Assembly: GCA_045593265.1 (NCBI GenBank) | Contig: JAZNWH010000105.1 | Location: 23,554-87,553, forward strand | Reading direction: 5' to 3' | DNA from: RGIG8497 sp045593265 | Lineage (GTDB): Bacteria > Bacillota > Clostridia > RGIG6154 | DNA: 64,000 bases | Shown: piece after piece, positions 8,561-16,740 of the stretch | Layout: each line of letters starts with the position of its first letter | Numbering within the stretch: position 1 is the first letter of the stretch | The notes under the pieces: generated by a model | What the model was told of the DNA's origin: nothing | Seen by the model: only the letters and a program-made list of their open reading frames with translations | Databases searched by the model: none | Program-made: the position numbers and the translations under genes

Positions 8561-10465
8561 TTGATACTGCTTACTGCTTCAAAAGTAAAAAAGACATATG
8601 GTATAGAAACAATCTTAGAGGATATCTCTTTTACAGTTTCGTCAGGAGACAGAACAGGTATTTTGGGAATAAACGGAGCAGGTAAAACTACTCTCTTCAA
8701 GCTTATAACCGATGAAATTTCTCCTGATGAGGGAAATATATTCAGAAATAAAAATGTTAAAATCAGTTATATGAAACAGTTCGGAGAATATTCCTCTGAA
8801 AAGAACGCTTTTGACGAAGTAATGACTGTTTTTTCTCATATGGTAGAAATGGAACAGGAATTAAATGAGCTTAACACCAAAATTGAAACCGACAGCAACG
8901 AAGAGCTGATTGCAAAATTTACTGAACTGAACCAAAAATATATTGACCTGGGTGGTCTTACCTATCGTAATCGTATAAAATCCACACTTACAGGGCTTGG
9001 CTTTGAGGAAGAACATTTAAGCGTACCTTTATCCGATTTAAGTGGTGGACAACGCACCCGAGTTATGCTTGCAAAGGTTCTTCTGGAAAATGCAGATATT
9101 CTTCTTCTCGACGAACCTACAAACCACCTTGATATAGACGCTGTTACCTGGCTTGAGGACTTTCTGTCGGGTTATCCGGGAAGTATCCTTTTAATCACCC
9201 ATGACCGTTATTTCCTTGATAAGGTAACTAATAAAATATACGAAATAGAACATCATAAGCTTAAGGAATATAACGGAAACTATTCATACTACAGACAGAA
9301 AAAAGAAGCTGACCGTGCAGCACTTGAAAAGGATTATGCCTTAAAGGAAAAAGAAATCAAGCGTCTTGAAGGTATAATTGCTCAGCAAAAACAGTGGAAC
9401 AGAGAAAGAAATATAAAAACTGCAGAAAGCAAACAAAAGGTTATTGACAGAATTGAACAGACTATGGTAAAGCCTGAAAAAACGCTCGACACTTTAAACT
9501 TTAAGTTTAACTTTATGGCCGATTGCGCTAATGATGTTTTAACTGTAGAAAATGTTTCAAAACACTTTGACGATGTGCCTTTATTTGAAAATGTCAATTT
9601 CGAAGTCAAAAAGAACGACCGTATTTTTATAATGGGTGCAAACGGATGTGGTAAAACTACACTTCTTAAAATTCTTTTGGGCAGAACAAGGGCAGATTCA
9701 GGTCGTTACAAAATCGGACCGAGAGTTGAATGTGCCTACTATGATCAGGCACAGTGCGACCTTGATGATTCAAAGACTATATTTGAGGAAATTTCTGATT
9801 TTTTACCCGCCCTTGACAATACAACTATAAGAAGCGCTCTTGCAATTTTCTTATTTAAAGGTGAAGATGTTTTCAAACAAATAGGAACGCTGTCAGGTGG
9901 AGAAAAGGCACGTGTTGCTTTTGCAAAATTAATGCTTTCCAAAGCTAATTTCCTTCTTCTTGACGAGCCTACAAACCATCTGGATATTCCATCAAAGGAA
10001 GCAATTGAATCAGCACTCAAAGCATATGAGGGAACTCTTCTTACAGTTTCCCATGACAGATATTTTGTTAATAAGCTTGCAACTAAAATATATCTTCTCT
10101 CTAAAGAAGGTATAACTGTAATACACGGTGATTATGACGAATATATAAAAATTAAAAGTTTAAAAGAGAGCATATCTGAGCCTGAAAAAAAACCATCATC
10201 AAATGCTCTTGACTATAAACAACAAAAAGCTCTTGAATCAGAAAAGAGAAAATTAAAAACTAAAATCTCTCGCTTGGAAGAAAAAATATCTGTTCTTGAG
10301 GAAGAAATTAATTCTCTTTCAGAAGAGATTTCAAAACCTGAAAACTCTTCTGATTTTGAAAAAATTATGCTCCTTAACAATGAACTGACCGAAAAGACAG
10401 CTTTGCTCGAGGAAACTATGAAAGAATGGGAAGATTTTTGTACTGCTTTGGAAGAGCTTGAATAA
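8561..10465 (+). CDS. ABC-F family ATPase (translation factor / possible ribosome protection)
   Basis: A 634-residue soluble protein with two ABC ATPase domains and no membrane helices, the hallmark of the ABC-F group, which binds the ribosomal E site. Domain 1 has Walker A GINGAGKT (37-44) and signature LSGGQRTRV; domain 2 has GANGCGKT and LSGGEKARV. Both have LLLDEPTNHLD Walker B motifs. A charged linker (about residues 240-320) joins them and a Lys/Glu-rich C-terminal coiled coil begins near residue 550. The architecture resembles YdiF/Uup-type housekeeping members more than named antibiotic resistance factors, but resistance cannot be excluded by eye. Start is TTG 8561, seven bases after GGAAGGAGA. 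mgtE follows after 39 bases. Confidence 0.88.
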   Translation: MILLTASKVKKTYGIETILEDISFTVSSGDRTGILGINGAGKTTLFKLITDEISPDEGNIFRNKNVKISYMKQFGEYSSEKNAFDEVMTVFSHMVEMEQELNELNTKIETDSNEELIAKFTELNQKYIDLGGLTYRNRIKSTLTGLGFEEEHLSVPLSDLSGGQRTRVMLAKVLLENADILLLDEPTNHLDIDAVTWLEDFLSGYPGSILLITHDRYFLDKVTNKIYEIEHHKLKEYNGNYSYYRQKKEADRAALEKDYALKEKEIKRLEGIIAQQKQWNRERNIKTAESKQKVIDRIEQTMVKPEKTLDTLNFKFNFMADCANDVLTVENVSKHFDDVPLFENVNFEVKKNDRIFIMGANGCGKTTLLKILLGRTRADSGRYKIGPRVECAYYDQAQCDLDDSKTIFEEISDFLPALDNTTIRSALAIFLFKGEDVFKQIGTLSGGEKARVAFAKLMLSKANFLLLDEPTNHLDIPSKEAIESALKAYEGTLLTVSHDRYFVNKLATKIYLLSKEGITVIHGDYDEYIKIKSLKESISEPEKKPSSNALDYKQQKALESEKRKLKTKISRLEEKISVLEEEINSLSEEISKPENSSDFEKIMLLNNELTEKTALLEETMKEWEDFCTALEELE

Positions 10466-10504
10466 ATAATGTAACACCAATATTATTGAAAGGAGGAACA
10501 TAAG

Positions 10505-11866
10505 GTGGCAACAATTAATGATTATACCCCTGATTTTGAACTGCTTAACGAAATGCTTGAAAACAAACAGCTTCTTAATCTGAAAAAAGAAATATCCAAT
10601 ATGAATGAGGTTGATATAGCCGTCTTTATGGAGGAACTTGACTCCGACAAAGCCCTTATTGTGTTCCGACTTTTGAACAAAGACCTCGCAAACGAAGTTT
10701 TTGCTTGTCTTTCAACTGACACGCAGGAACATATTATTGAGTATATAAGTGATAAAGACCTTCACGATATGATTGAAGATTTATTTGTGGACGACGTAGT
10801 TGACTTGTTGGAAGAGCTTCCTGCAAATGTTGTTAAGCGTATTCTCAGAATAGCAACCCCCCAGACAAGAAATCTTATCAATCAGTTTTTAAAATACCCC
10901 GAGGACAGTGCGGGAAGTATTATGACTGCTGAGTATGTAGCTTTAAAGAAAACAATGAGTGTAGGCGATGCTATAAACTATATCAGAAAAACAGGCGTTG
11001 ATAAAGAAACTATTTACACTTGTTATGTTACAAGTCCGCAACGTCTCTTGGAGGGTATTGTTTCTCTTAAAGACCTTATAATGGCTTCTCCTGATTGCAT
11101 AATTGAAAACATAATGGATACAAATGTCATAAAGTGTGTAACCACCGAAGAACAGGAAGAAATTGTGCAAACTTTTAATAAATATGATCTTCTTGCCCTT
11201 CCTGTTGTTGACCACGAAAACCGAATTGTTGGTATTATTACTGTCGATGACGTTTTTGACGTAATGGAAGAGGAAACAACCGAAGATATGGAAAAGATGG
11301 CAGCTATCACACCATCAGAAAAACCTTATCTTAAAACAGGAGTTTTTGAAACTTTTAAGCAACGTATACCATGGCTTCTTATCCTTATGATTTCAGCCGC
11401 ATTTACAGGGAAAATACTGACATTATATGAATCTGCATTAGCAAGCTGTATCATTCTTACACAATTTATCCCCATGCTTATGAACACCGGTGGTAACTCA
11501 GGCAGTCAGTCTTCCGTTACTGTTATTCGTGGTCTCTCCATTGGTGAAATTGAATTTAAAGACGTTTTTAAAGTTTTAGGTAAAGAGTTTTTAGTTTCTG
11601 TTCTATGCGGCTTAGTTCTTGCAATTGCTAATCTTGCTAAACTTATTCTTATAGATCGCATAGCGCTTGATATTGCAATAGTTGTTTGCCTTACTCTTCT
11701 TGTAACAGTTATTGCGGCAAAAATCGTCGGATGCTTGCTTCCTATGGCAGCTAAAAAAGTAGGCTTTGACCCTGCAGTTATGGCAAATCCGTTTATAACT
11801 ACTATAGTCGACGCACTAAGTCTTGTAATATTTTTCAACATAGCAACATACATTTTAGGTATCTGA
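10505..11866 (+). CDS. mgtE: Magnesium transporter MgtE
   Basis: A 453-residue magnesium channel. The N-terminal superhelical MgtE domain (about residues 20-130, rich in acidic residues) is followed by a CBS pair (about 135-260, with DEEDV-like acidic ends that act as the magnesium sensor) and a five-helix pore (about 285-453) with the NTGGNSGSQSSVT motif and the late FDPAVMANPFITTIVDALSL signature of the pore helix. Start is GTG, seven bases after AAGGAGGAA. No M-box riboswitch is visible in the short upstream gap. It is likely co-transcribed with the ABC-F gene and the following symporter. Confidence 0.93.
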   Translation: MATINDYTPDFELLNEMLENKQLLNLKKEISNMNEVDIAVFMEELDSDKALIVFRLLNKDLANEVFACLSTDTQEHIIEYISDKDLHDMIEDLFVDDVVDLLEELPANVVKRILRIATPQTRNLINQFLKYPEDSAGSIMTAEYVALKKTMSVGDAINYIRKTGVDKETIYTCYVTSPQRLLEGIVSLKDLIMASPDCIIENIMDTNVIKCVTTEEQEEIVQTFNKYDLLALPVVDHENRIVGIITVDDVFDVMEEETTEDMEKMAAITPSEKPYLKTGVFETFKQRIPWLLILMISAAFTGKILTLYESALASCIILTQFIPMLMNTGGNSGSQSSVTVIRGLSIGEIEFKDVFKVLGKEFLVSVLCGLVLAIANLAKLILIDRIALDIAIVVCLTLLVTVIAAKIVGCLLPMAAKKVGFDPAVMANPFITTIVDALSLVIFFNIATYILGI

Positions 11867-11888
11867 TGCCTGAAAGGAATGTTTGAAT

Positions 11889-13388
11889 ATGACAATTTTG
11901 GAACTTATTACGAACATAAACAAACAAATTAATACATTTTTATGGGACAAGCTCGGGCTTGTCCTTCTTATTTTAACAGGAATTATTTTTACTTTTGCAA
12001 CACAATTTTTTCAATTGAAACATCTGTTTTTCTGGATAAGTCAACCCTTAAGAAACATAAAAAAAAGAAAGACAGACAATACACGCTCAGGCATAACCCA
12101 AATGCAGGCACTTTGTACCTCTCTTGCATCAACTATAGGTGTCGGAAGTGTTGTAGGTGTATCTGCCGCAATCAAATCAGGTGGTTGCGGTGCTGTGTTC
12201 TGGATGTGGACAGCTGCATTTTTTTCGATGATGACAGCATATGCAGAAAATGTGCTTAGCATATATTTTAGAGAAAAAAATAAAGACGGAATATGGCAAG
12301 GAGGAACAATGTATGTTTTAAAAAATGCAGCCAAAACGAAAAAACACTTCAGAATATTATTTAAAATACTTGCCGTATTATTCTGCATATTCTGTATTTT
12401 AGCCTCTTTTGGTATAGGAAATTTGGGTCAGATTAACAAAATAACAGAAAACCTGATTTATTCCTTTCCTGTCTCACAATTATCTGACCGAACCTTTTTT
12501 AATATTCCTGTATATAATCTAATAATTGCCTTTGTGCTTACTTTTTTATGTGGATTCATAATTACAGGTGGTCTTAAAAGAGTTGCAAAATTCGCTGAAA
12601 GAGTAGTTCCTCTTATGGTTTTATTTTTTGTTTCAGGAAGTCTTGTTGTAATATTTTATCACAAAGAAAACATTACTTTTGCCATAAATTCTATTTTTAC
12701 GGAAGCTTTTTCTGTAAAAGCTGCACTTGGTGCTGCGAATGGTATAACTCTTAAACATATTATAACAACAGGTTGCAAAAGAGGTCTTTTTTCCACAGAG
12801 GCAGGAATGGGTTCTACCACACTTATCAATTCCTCCTCCAATGTTAAAGAACCTGCTAAGCAAGGAATGTGGGGCATTTTTCAGGTTTTTGTGGATACAT
12901 TCTTAATATGCACAATAACTGCTCTTGTTATTTTAACATCAAAAGTTTCATGGAACCTGTCCGACTCAGTGATGGTTGCTGATGCATTTGCAACTGTATT
13001 CGGTGCCTGGGGAAATAAATTTGTTGCCATAAGTATTCTTATGTTTGCACTTACATCTACTATAGGTTGGTCTCAATATGCATCTGTTGCAGTTGAATAT
13101 CTTAAAATCCCTTTACTGAATATAATTTACAAGGCTTTATTTATAGCTACAATCCCTCTTGGATGTATAATTACATCTGAACTTACATGGAGCATCTGTG
13201 ATACATTTAATGCTCTTATGATGATTCCTAATTTGATTGCACTGATATGTTTGTTCCCCACAGTGATAAAAATACATAATAATTACTGCAACAGAACATT
13301 TAAACATAAAAACATTACACCCATGCTTTCCTTTGATAAGCATATACAAGCAAAGCATCAAATGGCCTTAAAACGAGAAAAAGAATAA
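11889..13388 (+). CDS. Alanine/glycine:cation symporter (AGCS family)
   Basis: A 499-residue sodium:alanine/glycine symporter with about 11 transmembrane helices. Family marks are QMQALCTSLASTIGVGSVVGVSAA near the start, where small residues line the substrate and sodium site, and FSTEAGMGSTTLINSS with GMWGIFQVFVDTFLICT in the middle. ATG 11889 is preferred over TTG 11883 because AAAGGAAT lies eight bases before the ATG. The gap to mgtE is 22 bases. The stop codon falls at the edge of a GC-rich hairpin at 13387-13413. Confidence 0.88.
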   Translation: MTILELITNINKQINTFLWDKLGLVLLILTGIIFTFATQFFQLKHLFFWISQPLRNIKKRKTDNTRSGITQMQALCTSLASTIGVGSVVGVSAAIKSGGCGAVFWMWTAAFFSMMTAYAENVLSIYFREKNKDGIWQGGTMYVLKNAAKTKKHFRILFKILAVLFCIFCILASFGIGNLGQINKITENLIYSFPVSQLSDRTFFNIPVYNLIIAFVLTFLCGFIITGGLKRVAKFAERVVPLMVLFFVSGSLVVIFYHKENITFAINSIFTEAFSVKAALGAANGITLKHIITTGCKRGLFSTEAGMGSTTLINSSSNVKEPAKQGMWGIFQVFVDTFLICTITALVILTSKVSWNLSDSVMVADAFATVFGAWGNKFVAISILMFALTSTIGWSQYASVAVEYLKIPLLNIIYKALFIATIPLGCIITSELTWSICDTFNALMMIPNLIALICLFPTVIKIHNNYCNRTFKHKNITPMLSFDKHIQAKHQMALKREKE

Positions 13389-13514
13389 GGCAGGGCCCGT
13401 ATTTCCCTGCCTTGCACTGTTGCAAATCTGCCGAAGGAGCAGTTTGCATAGAGGATGTGAAATCACTTCACGCTTATATATTAACTTTTTATGTGTACAA
13501 TATTCTGTACACAT
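13387..13514 (+). repeat. Run of four intergenic hairpins after the AGCS symporter gene
   Basis: Four inverted repeats stand in a row: AAGGCAGGG/CCCTGCCTT (13387-13413, 9-bp arms); TGCAAA-t-CTGC/GCAG-TTTGCA (13421-13449); GTGAA/TTCAC (13457-13471); and ATGTGTACA/TGTACACAT (13491-13514, perfect 9-bp arms around ATATTC). None has a clean U-tract, though AATTTTTATTT follows the last. The first or last may end the symporter transcript. The run resembles the hairpin-rich repeat at 33500-33890 in style but not in sequence. Otherwise the gap up to 13532 holds no gene that I can see. Confidence 0.6.
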
Positions 13515-13532
13515 AATTTTTATTTATATAAA

Positions 13533-13565
13533 AAACTGCTTAAAAATTTTATTTTTAAACAGTTT
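13533..13565 (-). terminator. Terminator of the amino-acid ABC transporter operon
   Basis: AAACTGCTTAAAAAT and its near-complement ATTTTTAAACAGTTT form a long stem. On the - strand it is followed by TTTTATATA, just past the ATPase stop. Confidence 0.75.
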
Positions 13566-13570
13566 ATTTT

Positions 13571-14356
13571 TTATTTATTATCAAGTTTACTTAAGAATGC
13601 TTTTGTTCTCTCATGTTTTGGGTTATCAATAACCTCCTGAGGAGTCCCCTCCTCCATTACAACACCGTCTGCCATAAATATTATTCTGTCAGACACATTC
13701 CTTGCAAATCCGATTTCGTGAGTTACAATAACCATTGTAACATTCTCTTTTGCAAGCTGCTTTATAACTCTCAAAATTTCTCCTGTAAGTTCAGGATCAA
13801 GGGCTGATGTAGGTTCATCAAAAAAGAGTATTCTCGGTTTAAGAGCAAGGGCACGAGCAATAGAAACTCTCTGTTTTTGACCGCCTGAAAGCTGACAGGG
13901 ATAATTATTAATCTTGTCTGTTAAGCCAACACGATCAAGAATAGAAAGAGCATTTTTTTCAATATCCTCACAAATTTGTTTTTTATTATCCTTATAGTCA
14001 GCACGTTCTTTGGCAAGTAGCTTTGGTGCAAGCATAACATTTTCAAGAACTGTATACTGAGGAAACAAATTAAAATCCTGAAACACAAGTCCGAAATTAA
14101 GCTGTTTACTTCTAATTTCCTTTGCTGATGCTTTTTTATGTTCAGCACCGTCAAAAAGAATTTCACCATCAAGGAAAATTTTTCCCTTATCTGCTCTTTC
14201 AAGAAAATTAATACATCTTAAAAGCGTAGTTTTGCCACTTCCCGATGAACCAATAACACTTAAAACCTCACCCTCCTGCATTGAAAAGTTTACGCCCTTC
14301 AAAACCTGAGTTTTACCGAAGTTTTTATAAAGATTTTGTATTTCTAAAATGTTCAC
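13571..14356 (-). CDS. Polar amino-acid ABC transporter ATP-binding protein (GlnQ-like)
   Basis: The 261-residue ATPase powers a type I amino-acid importer. Walker A is GSSGSGKTT, the Q-loop lies in FGLVFQDFNLFPQYTVLENV, the signature is LSGGQKQRVSIARALA, Walker B is ILFFDEPTSALDPE, and a conserved switch histidine follows in VTHEIGFAR. These are the GlnQ/HisP-type versions. I place the start at GTG 14356, preceded by AGGGGGGAT, rather than the upstream in-frame TTG inside the permease gene. It is the last gene of binding protein - permease - ATPase order on the - strand and is closed by a terminator. Confidence 0.9.
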   Translation of the reverse strand: MNILEIQNLYKNFGKTQVLKGVNFSMQEGEVLSVIGSSGSGKTTLLRCINFLERADKGKIFLDGEILFDGAEHKKASAKEIRSKQLNFGLVFQDFNLFPQYTVLENVMLAPKLLAKERADYKDNKKQICEDIEKNALSILDRVGLTDKINNYPCQLSGGQKQRVSIARALALKPRILFFDEPTSALDPELTGEILRVIKQLAKENVTMVIVTHEIGFARNVSDRIIFMADGVVMEEGTPQEVIDNPKHERTKAFLSKLDNK

Positions 14357-14366
14357 AATATCCCCC

Positions 14367-15011
14367 CTACTCAAAATAGCTTAACTTTTTCTCAATACGA
14401 CTAAAGAGTATGGTAAGCAAACCGTTGAATATGAGAAAATATATTCCCGTAGAGAAAAGAGGCCATATTAAACCTTTTTTTGTAAATCTTTCAGCACACA
14501 TAATAATTTCAGAAACACTAATTACTCTTGCAAGAGATGTATCCTTAACAAGGGTTATTACTTCGTTACTTATAGGTGCTACTATTCTTTTTACAACCTG
14601 AAACAGCACTACCTTGAAAAACGCCTGTGTTTTTGTCATACCAAGCACCTGACAAGCTTCATACTGTCCTTTTGAAATTGACTCTATACCACCTCTGAAG
14701 ATTTCAGAAAAGTAAGCTGCATAGTTTATTACAAACGCAATTAATGTCGCTGTCATTCTTGAGCTTATGGGCATATCAAAAAGCATACCCGGAGCATACA
14801 TAACAACGAAAAGCTGGAGCATCAGAGGTGTACCTCTGATGATCCAGACAAAAGTTCTCGTAATCCATCTTATGGGAGCAAATTTCATCATTGAGCCAAA
14901 TGAAATTATAAGTCCCAAAGGCAATGACATTAAAAGAGTGAGTACAAATATTATACAGTTTACATAAAAACCTTCAAACAGAGAAGATATAATAGGTAAA
15001 ATGTTATTCAT
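14367..15011 (-). CDS. Amino-acid ABC transporter permease (His/Glu/Gln/Arg/opine family)
   Basis: A 214-residue membrane subunit with about five helices. The coupling EAA loop, which contacts the ATPase, is seen as YEACQVLGMTKTQAFFKVVL around residue 145, and the N-terminal TRTFVWIIRGTPLMLQLF is the HisM/GlnP signature. It starts 20 bases after the binding-protein gene, which precedes it. The permease itself looks ordinary, in contrast to the rearranged binding protein. Confidence 0.9.
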   Translation of the reverse strand: MNNILPIISSLFEGFYVNCIIFVLTLLMSLPLGLIISFGSMMKFAPIRWITRTFVWIIRGTPLMLQLFVVMYAPGMLFDMPISSRMTATLIAFVINYAAYFSEIFRGGIESISKGQYEACQVLGMTKTQAFFKVVLFQVVKRIVAPISNEVITLVKDTSLARVISVSEIIMCAERFTKKGLIWPLFSTGIYFLIFNGLLTILFSRIEKKLSYFE

Positions 15012-15031
15012 TTAATATCCAATCTTTCAAA

Positions 15032-15853
15032 TTATTTTACTTTTGATACCATAACCTGCTTATTCTGCATATATGGTACTGAAATGCTCATATTTTCAAG
15101 TCTTTCCTGGGTAATTGTCATACCGTTCCAGATACAGTCGATATTCTTTGAATTAAGCTCGATTTCTTTTGCATCCCAGTTAATTTCAATAAAGTTTGCT
15201 TCAACACCTAACTTAGCACAAACTGCTTCAGCAAATTCTGTTTCAAAACCTACAAGCTTATTTGCATCATCATAATAGTTCATAGGTGCAAAAAGTGTAA
15301 TACCGATGTTAAGTACACCTTTTTCCTTAACATAAGCAAGGTCGCCTTCAGTAATTTCTGTTTCGTTTGCTTTTCCGTCTTTAATAACAAGAGCATCAAG
15401 CTTATAGTTTTTACCGATAGCATCCATTGTTCCGTCAGCAGCAAGTTCTGCAATTGCAGCATTTACTGCATTTGTAAGGTCGCTTCCTTTTCTGAAAGCA
15501 ATACCATATTCTTCAGGGCTGAAATCTTTACCCTCAACAACTGCTAAATCAGCAAAATCTGTGCCTTCACCTATTGAACCGATTGATGTTACATAGTCAA
15601 CAATTGCAATATCAGCTGTTCCTGCTTCAACTTCCATCAAAGCTTTTGCCATTGAATCTACAGGAGTAAATTCAGCATTTGCAAAGAAATCGTCGCCTGT
15701 TGCAAGTTCTTCACCTGCTGAACCTGCTTCAGCAACTACTTTTGCACCTTCAACTGACTGTGAATAATCAACATTTTCATCTGTGTTTGTACCGCATGCA
15801 GCAAGTGAAAACATAAGCATTGCTGCAAGAATTAATGATAATACTTTTTTCAT
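15032..15853 (-). CDS. Amino-acid ABC transporter substrate-binding lipoprotein, circularly permuted SBP_bac_3 fold
   Basis: The 273-residue protein has a lipoprotein signal ending in LAAC (lipidated Cys20), then a binding-protein domain with its halves in reversed order. Residues 36-150 are what is normally the second half: GAKVVAEAGSAGEEL (usual lobe-2 start), AGTADIAIVDYV with the ligand aspartate, EEYGIAFRKGSDL, and AVNAAIAELAADGTMDAIGKNY, normally the C terminus. Residues 176-273 are what is normally the first half: KGVLNIGITLFAPMNYYDDANK, LVGFETEFAEAVCAKLGV, NGMTITQER with ligand Arg251, and SVPYMQNKQVMVSK, normally the hinge. All binding motifs are kept. Joining the natural termini and opening the chain at the hinge would give this order. 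Ligand is probably a polar amino acid. It is first in the operon. Confidence 0.88.
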   Translation of the reverse strand: MKKVLSLILAAMLMFSLAACGTNTDENVDYSQSVEGAKVVAEAGSAGEELATGDDFFANAEFTPVDSMAKALMEVEAGTADIAIVDYVTSIGSIGEGTDFADLAVVEGKDFSPEEYGIAFRKGSDLTNAVNAAIAELAADGTMDAIGKNYKLDALVIKDGKANETEITEGDLAYVKEKGVLNIGITLFAPMNYYDDANKLVGFETEFAEAVCAKLGVEANFIEINWDAKEIELNSKNIDCIWNGMTITQERLENMSISVPYMQNKQVMVSKVK

Positions 15854-15887
15854 TTTAATTTCTCCCTTCGGAATTTATTACTCTACC

Positions 15888-15916
15888 ATTTTATCACTTT
15901 ACTTTAGTAAAGTCAA
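15888..15916 (-). promoter_or_regulatory. Promoter of the amino-acid ABC operon with a dyad operator in its spacer
   Basis: On the - strand TTGACT (15916-15911), 17 bases, then TAAAAT (15893-15888). A perfect dyad, ACTTTACT-TT-AGTAAAGT (15896-15913), fills the spacer and touches the -35 box. A protein bound there would block RNA polymerase. No dedicated regulator gene is adjacent. Confidence 0.75.
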
Positions 15917-15939
15917 TAGTTTTCATAAAATATTTTTTA

Positions 15940-15968
15940 TTGTATAAATGTTTACTCTGTGGTATACT
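15940..15968 (+). promoter_or_regulatory. Promoter of the GNAT gene
   Basis: TTGTAT (15940-15945), a 17-base spacer and TATACT (15963-15968). The ATG follows only 16 bases after the -10 box, so the leader must be very short, with GTGGTGA as the ribosome binding site. Confidence 0.6.
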
Positions 15969-15984
15969 TTTAAGTGGTGATAAT

Positions 15985-16740
15985 ATGGTAATAAGACTTG
16001 GAAAATCCAACGAAAAAGAAGAACTTAAAAGCTTATGGAGAGAGGTTTTTGATGAAGATGAATTTTATCTTGAATACAAATTTGATAAAAACTTTAAACC
16101 ATGTCAATCCGTTGTAGTTGTAGATAAAAAAATTATTGGAGCTGCCCATTATGATACGCTGTCCATAAATGGCAAAAAAGTTGCCTATATTAATGGTGTA
16201 TCCATAAAAAGGGAACATCGCGGGAAAAATATTTCGTTAAGAATGATGGATTACCTGCATAACCATTTATTAAACGAAGGCTTTGCTTACTGCTTTTTAA
16301 AACCTGCAATTAACAATTATTATGAAAAATTCGGATATAAAACTGTAATTAGTGCCGCAAAAAGCAATTTGACTTACAAAGAAGTTCCTTCTTACAGTGT
16401 TACCAATTACGGTTATATTGAAATTTTTGAAGAGATGTGTAAAAAGCATAGTATTTTTCTTCCCCGCTCTGAAAAGAGATTTGAAAAAATTAAAAAACTG
16501 TATAATAACTATGATGGAGGAATCATTTGTTTTGAAAGAGAAAAAGAGCTTTTAGGATATGCTCTGTACGCAAAAGAAGATGAAAAAATTGTCATTGAAG
16601 AATCTGTTTTCCTCAATGACAACGGTTTTGATATTATGGGTAATTACTTTGAAAATGCCTCTGTAAACGAACTTGCTGTGATGATTAAAGATTTAAATGA
16701 TAAATTTGATTATCCTGATGCATTTATTAAAGTTGTTTAA
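15985..16740 (+). CDS. GNAT family N-acetyltransferase
   Basis: A 251-residue protein. The first 130 residues form a GNAT domain with the acetyl-CoA loop in NGVSIKREHRGKNISLRMM and the following FAYCFLKPAINNYYEKFGY, the usual last strand and helix of the fold. The C-terminal 120 residues are less conserved and may be a second, degenerate GNAT-like half as in Eis-type enzymes. Start ATG 15985 with GTGGTGA upstream; an earlier in-frame ATG lies within the promoter and is rejected. Substrate unknown. Its last 14 bases overlap the end of the converging DUF2156 gene. Confidence 0.75.
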   Translation: MVIRLGKSNEKEELKSLWREVFDEDEFYLEYKFDKNFKPCQSVVVVDKKIIGAAHYDTLSINGKKVAYINGVSIKREHRGKNISLRMMDYLHNHLLNEGFAYCFLKPAINNYYEKFGYKTVISAAKSNLTYKEVPSYSVTNYGYIEIFEEMCKKHSIFLPRSEKRFEKIKKLYNNYDGGIICFEREKELLGYALYAKEDEKIVIEESVFLNDNGFDIMGNYFENASVNELAVMIKDLNDKFDYPDAFIKVV

